DNA of 64,000 nucleotides, taken from Primulina eburnea. Its lineage: Eukaryota; Streptophyta; Magnoliopsida; Lamiales; Gesneriaceae. Location: NCBI RefSeq assembly GCF_022965805.1, contig NC_133104.1, forward strand, positions 39,600,682-39,664,681, written 5' to 3'. A model generated the notes under the pieces. The model was not told the DNA's origin. It saw only the letters and a program-made list of their open reading frames with translations, and made no database searches. Position 1 is the first letter of the stretch; each line of letters starts with the position of its first letter. Positions 1 through 9,953 of this stretch are shown piece after piece. A program made the translations under genes and the position numbers.

Positions 1-61
1 GTGCAAAAGAAGCCATGAACGGATGTCTAGAAGCCAAGAGACGCGCATGTTATGCTAAAAC

Positions 62-246
62 AACGCTACGCGCGCAGTCGCGCGACAACACACACGGCCG
101 CACACAGCGTACTGCGCGGCCGCGCGCCTTGGGGCCCAAACCCCTATTCAACACGCGCGGCCGCGCAGTACGCTGTCGCTGGAATTCGTGCGTGTTTTGC
201 AGAACATGCGCGTCTGGTACCTCTTGGGGCCCAAACCCCTATTCAA
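62..246. repeat. GC-rich foldback with internal direct repeats
   Basis: This stretch is far more GC-rich than the rest of the window. A 17-bp inverted repeat (positions 110-126 and 154-170, core GCGCGGCCGCGC) encloses a short loop. A 24-bp sequence containing TTGGGGCCCAAACCCC lies at 128-151 and again at 223-246. The inverted repeat could form a strong hairpin. No convincing protein is encoded. It may be a fragment of a larger repeat or LTR cut off by the window edge. Confidence 0.6.
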
Positions 247-395
247 ACTTGGAGTTTATAAGGGAGACATCACTTGGCTATTTCCTCAATGTGGGACAAC
301 TCTCACTCCCTTTTCTATTCAACAACTCTTCATTATTCATTTATCCAACAAAAAGGACACGAGAAACAGGAGACGCTAAATTTTAGGAGAAATAA

Positions 396-672
396 TTTTT
401 TTGGTCCATTAGCTCGTCCAATTTTAGGTTTTAATTCATTATATTTTCAAATTTTGTTTTGATGTGCTAATTTTTGATTTTTTTTGTTATTTTGGTCTAA
501 TTGCTGACATGTTATAAGACAAACCAACAATTTTCGATGTCACTGCCAACATTTCTTGGTGTCATGTCAACAATCAGACGAATAAGACCGAAAGATAAAA
601 AATGTAAAGCCAATGTATCGAAACTAAAGTTTAAAAACTTAGTTGATTAAAACTCAAAACAGAGAAATTAGA
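396..672. repeat. AT-rich inverted-repeat element, MITE-like (family shared with 50064-50281)
   Basis: The two ends are imperfect inverted repeats of about 60-70 bp, built on TTTTGGTCCATTA / CTAATTTTAGGTTTTAA type sequence, around a short centre containing TTTTCGATGTCA. The element at 50064-50281 has the same plan and the same central motif. There is no coding capacity. A non-autonomous foldback element is likely; the superfamily is not decided. Confidence 0.5.
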
Positions 673-893
673 TGAAAAAGTGTTTTTCCTTGATTTTATT
701 GCAACCAAGCCTTTCGGGGGTTGTTTGGTTTTCTTTTCAAAATAATTTAAGATGGTTGAAAATTGACAATATAATTATTGCAATCAACAATATCTTTTTA
801 ATAATTGTACTCATTGTAATCAATGTGAATCGAACATGTGACTTTCGTTCTGATACCAATTATCGGACCGAGGGTTTGCCACTTTATCAAACC

Positions 894-1031
894 TGTTGGG
901 TGCAATAATTGTGCCTGCTGAGTAGAGCAATCGAAACGTGGCGTTTGTTCTGCTGTGCAGTTTAAAAAAATTGAGTTGCACCATTATCATTAGTTATAGC
1001 TTTTAATAAAACGGTAAGTGCGCGGTCCTAC
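894..1031 (+). repeat. TRIM-like solo LTR, copy A
   Basis: A 138-bp unit runs from TGTTGGGTGCAATAATTG to CGGTCCTACA, so it has TG...CA ends. It recurs at 30101-30238 and in decayed form at 33394-33540. Immediately upstream, 848-893 read in reverse complement resembles the end of the same unit and leads into TTGGTATCAG, a tRNA-Met primer-binding-site-like sequence. This looks like parts of two copies placed head to head. The TRIM identity is inferred from the ends and the PBS-like motif. Confidence 0.45.
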
Positions 1032-1216
1032 AATAATTATTACACCCAAAAGTATATACCACATCATATGGTATTTTTAATTCAACACATTATTAAAATA
1101 TCAAGTACACGTGGTCTAAAATAATTGACATCAAAATTACCAGAACCCAAAGCTGCTCAATTGATTTTATTGTTTAATTCAATGGAGAATATTTCAACGA
1201 GGGATGAAATCGTATG

Positions 1217-1228
1217 TGGTATCAGAGC
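1217..1228 (+). other. Primer-binding site for initiator tRNA-Met
   Basis: TGGTATCAGAGC is the usual plant copia primer-binding site, complementary to the 3' end of initiator methionine tRNA. It would normally start directly after the 5' LTR; here it follows unrelated sequence. Confidence 0.85.
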
Positions 1229-1369
1229 CTTGGTTTAAAATTTCTTAAAATTCTGAGTATGCTCTGTGGTTGCAGCCTAGACTGATCTTCTACATCAGAA
1301 AAGATTTTTTGAGATTTTTTATTTAAGGCGGGATTATTTTGTCCAGTCTATAAAATTGTTGTAGACATA

Positions 1370-4300
1370 ATGGCGGGAAGGTACGAGATAGCAAAGTTCA
1401 ATGGAAGCAATTTTATGCTGTGGAAAATAAAGATACAAGCAATTTTAAGAAAAGAAAATTGCTTGGCGGCTATTGGAGATAGACCGGTGGAGATTACAGA
1501 TGATGGAAAGTGGAATGAGATGAATGATAACACTGTTGCCAATTTACACTTGGCTATAGCAGACGAAGTTTTGTCAAGTATCTCTGAGATAAAAACAGCC
1601 AAAGTTATCTGGGATACTCTGACAAAGATGTACGAGGTCAAGTCCCTACACAATATGATTTTCCTAAAGAGAAGGCTTTATACTCTTCGGATGGCGGAAT
1701 CCTCATCGATGACCGACCATATCAATACACTAAATACTCTATTTGCCCAACTCACTTCCATGGGGCATAAAATAGGGGAAAATGAACGTGCGGAGCTTCT
1801 ATTTCAAAGTCTACCAGATTCATATGATCAACTTATCATCAACATTACCAACAATATTCTTATGGGCTTTCTAAGATTCGACGATGTCTTAACTGCGGTT
1901 CTCGGAGAAGAAAGCCGGCGCAAGAATAAGGAAGATAGGTTGGTATCCTCGAAGCAGGCAGAGGCGTTACCGATGATAAGAGGAAGATTCATGGACCGTG
2001 ACTCCAGTGGGAGCCAAAGGCGAGGTAGATCAAAGTCGAGAAGTAAGAAGAAAAATATTTACTGCTTTAAATGTGGCGGTAAAGGGCACTTCAAGAGAGA
2101 GTGTACGAGTATCGATAAAAGTTCTCAAGGAAATGTGGCCAGTACTTCAGGCAGTGGTGAAATATTATTCAGCGAAGCAGCAACAGTTGCGGAAGACAGG
2201 CACAAATTTTGTGACACATGGATAATGGATTCAGGAGCGACGTGGCATATGACGTCTCGGAGAGAATGGTTTGATCATTATGAACCAGTCTCAGGAGGAT
2301 CTGTATTCATGGGAAATGATCATGCCTTGGAAATCGCTGGGGTCGGTACTATCAAAATTAAAATGTTTGATGGCACCATTCGCACCATACAGGAGGTACG
2401 ACATGTGAAAGGACTGACGAAAAATCTTTTGTCCTTGGGACAATTGGATGACATCGGGTGCAAAACTCGGATCGAGAACGGGATCATGAAAATTGTGAAG
2501 GGCGCGCTTGTGGTTATGAAGGCGGAAAAGGTTGCTGTAAATCTGTATGTACTTTTGGGAGAAACACACAAAGAGGCAGAACTAGCTGTTGCATCAATTG
2601 GTTCAGGAGAAGAATTAACAGTGTTATGGCATAGAAAGCTCGGGCATATGTCAGAACGGGGGTTGAAAATTCTCTCAGAACGGAAGCTGCTGCCGGGACT
2701 TACAAAAGTGTCACTACCCTTTTGTGAGCACTGTGTTACCAGTAAACAACACAGATTAAAGTTTGGCACTTCTACTGCCAGGAGCAAAAGCATATTGGAG
2801 CTGATTCATTCGGATGTTTGGCAAGCACCGGTTGTATCCCTAGGAGGAGCGAGATACTTTGTCTCGTTCATTGATGATTTCTCTAGGAGATGTTGGGTGT
2901 ATCCAATCAAGAAGAAATCAGATGTTTTCCAGGTCTTCAAAGATTTCAAAGCGCGGGTTGAACTTGATACTGAAAAGAAAATCAAGTGTCTGAGGACTGA
3001 CAATGGAGGAGAATATACCAGTGACGAATTTGATGCATATTGTCAACATGAGGGCATCAAGAGACAGTTCACGACGGCTTACACACCTCAACAGAATGGA
3101 GTGGCGGAGCGGATGAACAGGACCTTGTTGGACAGAACAAGAGCTAGGTTGAGAACTGCGGGTCTAGAAAAGTCATTTTGGGCGGAGGCAGTCAAAACCG
3201 CTTGTTATATTATCAATCGTTCTCCTTCAGTGGCGATTGATCTGAAGACTCCGATGGAGATGTGGACTGGAAAGCCGACAGATTATTCTCATTTGCATAC
3301 ATTTGGAAGTCCGGTGTACGTTCTGTACAATGAGCAAGAAAGATCGAAGTTGGATTCGAAATCCAGAAAATGTATCTTCTTGGGTTATGCTGATGGAGTA
3401 AAAGGGTTTCGCTTGTGGGATCCTACTGTTCACAAGCTTGTCATCAGCAGGGATGTTATCTTCGAGGAAGATAAAGTAAAGGGAGACAAAGGCACACAGA
3501 ATTCAGAAACTACTATTTTTCAGGTAGAAAATAAGACAGACGAAGGTCAAGTTTCTTGTGAAGCAGTACCAGAGCACGAAGAACAAGAACAAGTTGAGTC
3601 TGAGGTTTCCAATGTGAGGCAGTCAACTCGAGACAGAAGACCACCAGGTTGGCTTTCAGATTATGTCACTGAAAGCAACATTGCATATTGTCTATTATCA
3701 GAAGATGGTGAGCCATCGAGTTTCCACGAGGCTACTCAGAGCTCGGATGTATCTTTTTGGATGATAGCAATGCAAGAAGAGTTGGAGGCTTTAAACAGGA
3801 ATAAAACTTGGGATCTTGTTACACTACCACGAGGAAGGAAAGCCATTGGAAACAGATGGGTCTATAAGATCAAGCGTGATGGCAATAACCAAGTGGAGCG
3901 GTATCGTGCTAGATTGGTGGTAAAAGGGTATGCTCAGAAAGAAGACATTGAATTCAATGAGATATTTTCTCCTGTGGTTAGGCTTACAACAGTCAGAGTA
4001 GTATTGGCATTGTGTGCGGTGTTTGACCTACATCTAGAACAGCTAGATGTGAAAACGGCGTTTCTTCATGGAGATCTTGAAGAAGAAATCTATATGCTCC
4101 AGCCAGAAGGTTTTGCGGAAAAAGGCAAAGAGAACTTGGTTTGCAGGTTGAAGAAATCTCTGTACGGTCTCAAACAGGTACCGAGGTGTTGGTACAAGAG
4201 ATTTGATTCCTATATCATGAGCCTTGGATACAACAGATTGAGTGCAGACCCTTGTACGTATTTCAAGAGGTCTGGTGATGATTATATCATTTTGCTGTTG

Positions 4301-5266
4301 TATGTGGACGACATGTTGGTAGCAGGCCCCAACAAAGATCAGGTCCAAGGATTGAAGGCACAGTTGGCTAGGGAATTTGATATGAAGGACTTGAGACCAG
4401 CAAACAAGATTCTAGGGATGCAAGTTCACCGAGACAGAAGTAACAGAAAGATTTGGCTTTCCCAGAAAAATTATTTGAAGAAAGTCTTGCAACGCTTCAA
4501 CATGCAAGATAGTAAGTCAATCTTGACCCCTCTTCCTGTTAACTTCAAGTTATCCTCCGAGATGTGTCCTAGCAGTGAAGCAGAGAGGATGGAGATGTCT
4601 CGAGTACCGTATGCATCAGCAGTGGGGAGTTTGATGTTCGCCATGATATGTACAAGACCGGACATTGCTCAAGCAGTGGGAGCAGTTAGTCGGTATATGG
4701 CGAATCCTGGACGAGAGCATTGGAGCACTGTTAAGAGGATCTTTAGATACATTAAGGGTACCTCGAATGCTGCATTATGTTATGGAGGATCAGATTTTAC
4801 ACTCAGGGGCTATGTCGATTCAGATTATGCAGGTGATCCTGATAAGAGGAAATCTACTACTGGTTATGTGTTTACGCTTGCAGGAGGAGCAGTAAGCTGG
4901 GTTTCAAAACTGCAGACAGTTGTGGCGTTATCTACAACAGAGGCAGAATACATGGCAGCTACTCAGGCTTGCAAGGAGGCAATATGGATTAAAAGGTTGT
5001 TGGAGGAGATTGGGCACAAACAAGAGAATGTTCCTTTGTTTTGTGACAGTCAAAGTGCCTTGCACATTGCAAGGAATCCAGCCTTTCATTCCAGGACGAA
5101 ACACATTGGAGTACAATTTCACTTTGTGCGGGAAGTAGTAGAAGAAGGAAGCGTGGATATGCAGAAAATCCATACAAAGGACAACATAGCTGATTTTCTG
5201 ACCAAGCCAGTGAACACTGATAAGTTTGAGTGGTGTAGATTCTCAAGTGGCCTAGCGGAAATGTAA
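1370..5266 (+). CDS. Copia gag-pol polyprotein
   Basis: A single 1298-aa frame. The N-terminus (MAGRYEIAKFNGSNF) is the typical gag start, followed by a UBN2-like gag region and a CCHC zinc knuckle (CFKCGGKGHFKREC, about 231-244). The aspartic protease motif DSGATWH begins at D287. Integrase has an HHCC finger (H..H..C..C around 420-455) and a catalytic triad at about D482, D544 and E580, with the family sequence TPQQNGVAERMNR. The reverse transcriptase active site YVDD is at 978-981, and RNase H follows with DSDYAGD and TEAEYMA. All catalytic residues are present and no frameshift or stop is seen, which suggests recent insertion. It would make copia virus-like particles, cDNA and integrated copies if transcribed. 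Confidence 0.95.
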   Translation: MAGRYEIAKFNGSNFMLWKIKIQAILRKENCLAAIGDRPVEITDDGKWNEMNDNTVANLHLAIADEVLSSISEIKTAKVIWDTLTKMYEVKSLHNMIFLKRRLYTLRMAESSSMTDHINTLNTLFAQLTSMGHKIGENERAELLFQSLPDSYDQLIINITNNILMGFLRFDDVLTAVLGEESRRKNKEDRLVSSKQAEALPMIRGRFMDRDSSGSQRRGRSKSRSKKKNIYCFKCGGKGHFKRECTSIDKSSQGNVASTSGSGEILFSEAATVAEDRHKFCDTWIMDSGATWHMTSRREWFDHYEPVSGGSVFMGNDHALEIAGVGTIKIKMFDGTIRTIQEVRHVKGLTKNLLSLGQLDDIGCKTRIENGIMKIVKGALVVMKAEKVAVNLYVLLGETHKEAELAVASIGSGEELTVLWHRKLGHMSERGLKILSERKLLPGLTKVSLPFCEHCVTSKQHRLKFGTSTARSKSILELIHSDVWQAPVVSLGGARYFVSFIDDFSRRCWVYPIKKKSDVFQVFKDFKARVELDTEKKIKCLRTDNGGEYTSDEFDAYCQHEGIKRQFTTAYTPQQNGVAERMNRTLLDRTRARLRTAGLEKSFWAEAVKTACYIINRSPSVAIDLKTPMEMWTGKPTDYSHLHTFGSPVYVLYNEQERSKLDSKSRKCIFLGYADGVKGFRLWDPTVHKLVISRDVIFEEDKVKGDKGTQNSETTIFQVENKTDEGQVSCEAVPEHEEQEQVESEVSNVRQSTRDRRPPGWLSDYVTESNIAYCLLSEDGEPSSFHEATQSSDVSFWMIAMQEELEALNRNKTWDLVTLPRGRKAIGNRWVYKIKRDGNNQVERYRARLVVKGYAQKEDIEFNEIFSPVVRLTTVRVVLALCAVFDLHLEQLDVKTAFLHGDLEEEIYMLQPEGFAEKGKENLVCRLKKSLYGLKQVPRCWYKRFDSYIMSLGYNRLSADPCTYFKRSGDDYIILLLYVDDMLVAGPNKDQVQGLKAQLAREFDMKDLRPANKILGMQVHRDRSNRKIWLSQKNYLKKVLQRFNMQDSKSILTPLPVNFKLSSEMCPSSEAERMEMSRVPYASAVGSLMFAMICTRPDIAQAVGAVSRYMANPGREHWSTVKRIFRYIKGTSNAALCYGGSDFTLRGYVDSDYAGDPDKRKSTTGYVFTLAGGAVSWVSKLQTVVALSTTEAEYMAATQACKEAIWIKRLLEEIGHKQENVPLFCDSQSALHIARNPAFHSRTKHIGVQFHFVREVVEEGSVDMQKIHTKDNIADFLTKPVNTDKFEWCRFSSGLAEM

Positions 5267-5328
5267 GCAGCAGGGAATGGCAAGATTGAAAGGATGTGTG
5301 GAGATGTGTTTGATTCTCAATCAAATCT

Positions 5329-5342
5329 CCAAGTGGGAGAAA
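5329..5342 (+). other. Polypurine tract
   Basis: The purine-rich run AAGTGGGAGAAA-like sequence lies directly before the TGTCGGCAAATG start of the 3' LTR, where plus-strand DNA synthesis of the retrotransposon is primed. Confidence 0.7.
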
Positions 5343-5798
5343 TGTCGGCAAATGAATGAAGACATGTGGCAGACAAAGACATTAAATAAGCAGATAGTGA
5401 TGATCGGCTGTGCACGTTGAAATTTCGGATGCAATGTTCAGACGGAACACGTCTTATACGCGGTTTCACACTTCGAAACTTTACTATAAATAGGTGCCTC
5501 ATTCTTTCATTCTGAAATCATCCCTTCTTCGAGTTTTCTCTCATCTTATAAGCATTTGAGTGCTTAGTTCTATAATATTTGTGAGGTGTTTTGTTCTCCT
5601 GTATTAAGAGAGTGTGTGTTCTCTTTGGAAACACAGTGAGTGAGTTGTACACCACAAAATATTATAGTGGAATTCTTTTCATCTTGCCCGTGGTTTTTAC
5701 CCTAATAATTTTTAGGGGTTTTCCACGTAAATCTCGGTGTCCAGTTTATTCTTTATTTTCGGCTTTTATTATCTCAAATTCCGCACGTGGGACCAACA
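5343..5798 (+). repeat. Copia 3' LTR
   Basis: Begins TGTCGGCAAATG and ends GTGGGACCAACA, giving the usual TG...CA ends. It contains a TATA-like CTATAAATAG at 5484-5493, which in a complete element marks the U3 promoter. The start is fixed by the adjacent polypurine tract; the end is inferred from the CA terminus. Confidence 0.8.
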
Positions 5799-7268
5799 GT
5801 ATATGTTGTTTAGTGTAAAAGACAAGACAATATATTCTTTTCATATATTTGTTTTAATTATCAAACTTTTGGATCGAGTTTTCAAAAATAGAAGTTATAT
5901 ATATACTCTTCTATCATGTATACTATTGCCCCTTCACATGTAATACACGCGCGCACCGACACACATATATATAAATTGGTGTTAAATAATTTTTTAAAAT
6001 TCGAGAGATTATATTAAAATTTAAAATTTAAAATTTAAAAAAAAAATTCATAAAAAAATTTATGTAATGAGTGATATGATTATTTATTTTTAAAGTTCCA
6101 AATATAGATAATAATAAAAAAACCATTAGGATATGGTAGATGGATAATATGAAAATGTACTAAAATGAGTTTAATGATAATTTTATTTAAAAAATATAAT
6201 TTTTTATAATTTAAGGAAAAAAATTATGTTTTTGGTTTATAAAAAACAGATGATGACATCAAAATTAATTACTCTATTCCATTTGAATTGATGAATTTCA
6301 AATATATGAATTCAAATTTTCAAATATAATTTGTAGTTTTAGAGAAGCAGAACCATAAAATTCAAATCATCTCTTGTATGTTTATATAGTGTTTCATGTT
6401 AGTTATTATGAATTTCAAGTTCGTCCAATAATGAATGTATTTGAAATTCATATACTTTACATGACTAATGTGTAAACATGCAATATGTAGATTTAAGATT
6501 TAATATATTATTTAATTATTAACGATAAAATTATTATTGAAATCCATCCACCAAATCTAACATACATCTCATATTTAATAAAATAATATAAATATTTTAT
6601 TCTCATATCATACTAAATATATCATTACATTTCACGACCAAACATCTTGTTGTATGATTGAAAATCAACTTGGTGAACAAGACCAGTTCAAAGAATGTGA
6701 TATCGATTTTATAAACTCCATGAGAGTGATTATCCATATTTGCATATATCAAATGAAACTCAAGTTTATATATTAATGCAAAATTTTAATTATGTGAATT
6801 TCTTTAATTTGGTATTTATTAGATATTAAAGTTTTCAAGCAACCTCACCTAGTTGTCCTATATGTCTGCCCCACCAAAAAGGCCTATTTTTAACAATACT
6901 AGCAAAATGTTGACAAAAAATTGTGTGAGACGGTCTCATTAGTCATATTTTGTGATACAGATATCTTATTTGAGTCATCAATGAAAAAGTATTAGTTTTA
7001 TGCTAAGAATATTAATTTTTATTGTGAATATCGATAAAGTTGATCCATCTCATAGATAAAGATTCGTGATACGGTCTCACAAGAGACCTATTCTAAAATT
7101 TAAGTGGAAAAACTTAACTTCTGAATAAATACATAAAATCAACCGTAATAATAAAATATATAATTAACCTAAATTTTCATATCTTATAAAAAAATCTGAT
7201 TATATATTGTATAATAACATTTAATACAATGTATTTTAATTTTTTTAAAATATTTATGTTTTATTATA

Positions 7269-7272
<4 letters not shown>
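5799..7272. other. Intergenic, AT-rich
   Basis: Low-complexity AT-rich DNA between the retrotransposon and the BASS gene. The only defined item is copy 1 of the GTGAGACGG family at 6912-7093. No ORF with recognisable protein content. Confidence 0.7.
6912..7093 (+). repeat. GTGAGACGG MITE family, copy 1
   Basis: Starts GACAAAAAATTGTGTGAGAC, has the family's central TTTTTATTGTGAATATCG, and ends AAGAGACCTATTC. The flanks (CAAAATGTT / TAAAATTTA) may be a decayed 9-bp target duplication. Confidence 0.8.

Positions 7273-7352
<80 letters not shown>
7273..7352. repeat. (AT)n microsatellite in the BASS promoter / 5' UTR
   Basis: About 40 uninterrupted AT units end 36 bp before the BASS start codon at 7389. 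The tract must lie in the core promoter or the 5' leader. Confidence 0.95.
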
Positions 7353-7355
<3 letters not shown>

Positions 7356-7388
7356 CTCTGCATTCTCGAGAGAGAAACCTCCACCAAA

Positions 7389-9920
7389 ATGAGCGCCAAC
7401 ATCAAGCTTCTGCATCACCATTTCCACGCCCTCTATTCCTTCGATACTCTCCGGGTCAGGGTCAGACACACAAAGATTCCCGCTTGTTCTACGCCGATGA
7501 TTTACTCCCAACTTTCAGGTCTTTTTCTTGTTTGATTTCTCGCTTTTATGAAAGAGAATTGATTACTAGTTATTGTTTTATTTATTGAATTTCAGTTCTT
7601 TTGCAGGGATATGTTTATCGAGGTCCCCAATTCATCCCTGCTGTGGATGTTTAAGTTAGTTATATATTTTTTAAAATATTAGCTTCATTGATCTATTATG
7701 TTTTCTGTGCCGAAACAATTGTGTGGTTGCATGTGTTGAATTAATTTAGTTGATTTAGGTGGGATTTCTAGATCATTGTTGGTCGGAAAGTGTGTGCCGG
7801 ATAGTTTATCACCAGAATTGTCTTCTAATTGTTCGTCGGAGTCTCCTCAGGTACCACTTGATCGTAGTTCTAGCACAAAAGTTGTTGGGTTTACTGCATA
7901 ATATCTCAAATTGATTGGCCTCTAGTCAGACGAAGTTTTTATTACTCCAGCATCGCTTAACTAACGACGCGACGAGTTCGTTGTGAATCTTGATATCTAA
8001 TGAAATTCGCAGAATGAAACTCGAGGGTGTTAGTTTTTGTGGACTATAATGAATCAACGAATGATTACTGCCTTGTCAATTATGAGCTTGTTTCGGGTTT
8101 TTTTAAACATGTTTAGCAATTATTTTAAACATGTTGTTCATCCTTAATCAACTAAGTAAAATGAGCCGGCTGACTACCCCAATAGACAACAGATCTTCTT
8201 ATGTTTAATCTTTTTAACTTGTTTCAGCTGCTTAGTAACAAAGAAGGTTCAGTAATAACCATTTTAAGGGCAGCAAATTCTTTCTTGCCTCAAGTGGTTA
8301 TCGCAAGTACGGTTTTGGCTCTTATATTCCCACCTTCGTTCAAGTGGTTCACGAACAGGTTTTTCCTACCTTTCGTTGACTGAATTTGGTTACTCATACA
8401 ATTCCATCCGCATGTTTTCATTGCATGCTTACTAAAAGAAAATAGTTGTTTTTGTCTTATGTGGTTTCTATAAAACAATTGCAAACTATTTATTTCGGGC
8501 TTAGAAGTTTTGCGTTCATTATGAAATGACAAAATGCTGTATCTATTTACCTTGTGCTTTTGATCACATGTTTAAATTATTCAGGTATTATGCTCCAGCA
8601 TTAGGCTTTTTGATGTTTGCAGTTGGGGTTAACTCGAGCGAGAAGGATTTTCTTGAAGCATTCAGCAGACCAACAACCATTCTTGCTGGCTATGTCGGAC
8701 AGTTTGTTGTGAAACCCCTTCTCGGGTATCTTTTTGGCACAATCTCAATGACTGCATTTGGTCTTCCAACCTCCTTAGGTATAATTTCCTGCACCTTATT
8801 TCGGATAAATGGACGATATAACTAACTTATCCTGTTTTATGGATCAGCCGCTGGGATCATGTTGACTTCTTGTGTGAGTGGAGCACAACTCTCCAATTAC
8901 GCCACTTTTCTTACAGATCCACCAATGGCCCCACTTAGCATCGTCATGACATCTCTATCAACTGTTACTGCTGTTTTTGTTACCCCGTTCTTGTCCTTAT
9001 TGCTTATCGGCAAAAAACTACCTGTTGATGTGAGGGGGATGGTTTCCAACATCATGCAAATTGTGATAACCCCGATTCTGACTGGCCTAATTTTGAATAG
9101 GTAAATGCTTATTCGTGTATGCTATCACTTGACATCAACTTCGATATCAGCAGCATTATTTTGTTTCTTACCTTAATAAACTTTAATCTGCAGGTTCTTT
9201 CCCCGAATTTGTAGTGCAATTCGGACATTTTTGCCTCCACTTTCTGTTTTTGTGACTGCTCTTTGTGTCGGAGCTCCACTTGCTATCAATGTAGTGTCGG
9301 TCATGTCTCCTCATGGGCTTTCTGTGTTGCTGCTGGTGATTGCATTTCATGCATCAGCATTCATTTCCGGATTCGCTTTCACTGGTCTTGTTTTCCATGA
9401 TTCTCCTGATGTAAAAGCTCTGCAAAGAACACTATCCTTTGAAACAGGTTATTTCATCTGCATGATATCATTTAATCAATGCCGGATTACAGTTATAAAA
9501 CCGTTTGTCTGCGACTGCAACAAAATCAACATTTGACTATATATCAGTTTAAGTGTCATGTTTTGATCGCTTCATAAACAGTCACACGGGATAGCAATAG
9601 CAATCGCTGCTTTCCAATAACAGTATCGACGTTGTCTAACTTCTAACTGATTTCGTTCTTCTTTTTACAGGCATGCAGAGCAGTCTTTTGGCCCTTGCAC
9701 TTGCAAATAAATTTTTCCTAGATCCACTTGTCAGCATACCTCCTGCTATTTCTGTAAGTCTATATATGCATTATAGAAGAGTGTGACAATCACAATGATG
9801 TTTGATTATTTTGCTGGGGTTAACTCGTAGTATTACAATTTACAGACTGTAATAATGTCACTAATGGGATTTTCTCTCGTAATGCTGTGGGCTCAAAGGA
9901 AAGAAACTGCTGTCAATTGA
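7389..9920 (+). CDS. BASS-family plastid sodium/metabolite cotransporter (BASS3/5/6-like)
   Basis: Nine exons: 7389-7518, 7607-7648, 7759-7850, 8228-8358, 8585-8778, 8848-9100, 9194-9447, 9671-9753, 9846-9920. All joins are in frame and give 417 aa, the usual family length. The first 85-90 residues are rich in S, R, H and C and fit a chloroplast transit peptide. The rest is a polytopic carrier with family motifs YYAPALGFLMFAVGVNSSEK, MLTSCVSGAQLSNYATF (about 201-217) and FETGMQSSLLALALA (about 363-377); these contain the crossover and sodium-site regions known from bile-acid:sodium symporters. In Arabidopsis, BASS proteins carry pyruvate or glucosinolate-pathway keto acids across the plastid envelope. 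From memory the sequence is nearest the BASS5/BASS6 type, but substrate and paralogue are not settled. Confidence 0.9.
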
Positions 9921-9943
9921 GGTTAAGTAGCTATTGGTGTATT

Positions 9944-9953
9944 AATAAATAAA
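9944..9953 (+). promoter_or_regulatory. Likely polyadenylation signal of the BASS gene
   Basis: Two overlapping AATAAA hexamers (AATAAATAAA) lie 24 bp after the stop codon. The position is early for a plant 3' UTR, so later sites may also be used. Confidence 0.4.

Larger units (their letters stand above)
1217..5798 (+). mobile_element. Ty1/copia LTR retrotransposon lacking its 5' LTR
   Basis: The element has, in order, a primer-binding site (1217), a 1298-aa gag-pol frame with no stop (1370-5266), a polypurine tract (5329-5342) and a 456-bp 3' LTR (5343-5798). The domain order protease-integrase-reverse transcriptase-RNase H defines copia rather than gypsy. No sequence matching the 3' LTR is seen before the PBS, so the 5' LTR, and with it the promoter, appears lost. 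The five bases before the PBS (GTATG) and after the LTR (GTATA) are similar, but this may be chance. The copy should be unable to transcribe itself normally, although its proteins look whole. Confidence 0.9.

Noticed and set aside
1..400. Possible pararetrovirus or rDNA fragment because of the GC-rich start
   Set aside because: No reverse transcriptase, movement protein or rRNA motif is visible; only inverted and direct repeats are.
2291..5351. Several minus-strand frames of 60-157 codons across the copia element
   Set aside because: They are shadows of the gag-pol frame, without recognisable domains.
6912..7093. The GTGAGACGG family as a tRNA-derived SINE
   Set aside because: No convincing A and B boxes and no poly(A) or poly(T) tail at a fixed end. 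The 9-bp duplications fit a DNA transposon better.
7184..7588. ORFs of alternating Tyr-Ile on both strands
   Set aside because: They are translations of the (AT)n microsatellite and are not proteins.
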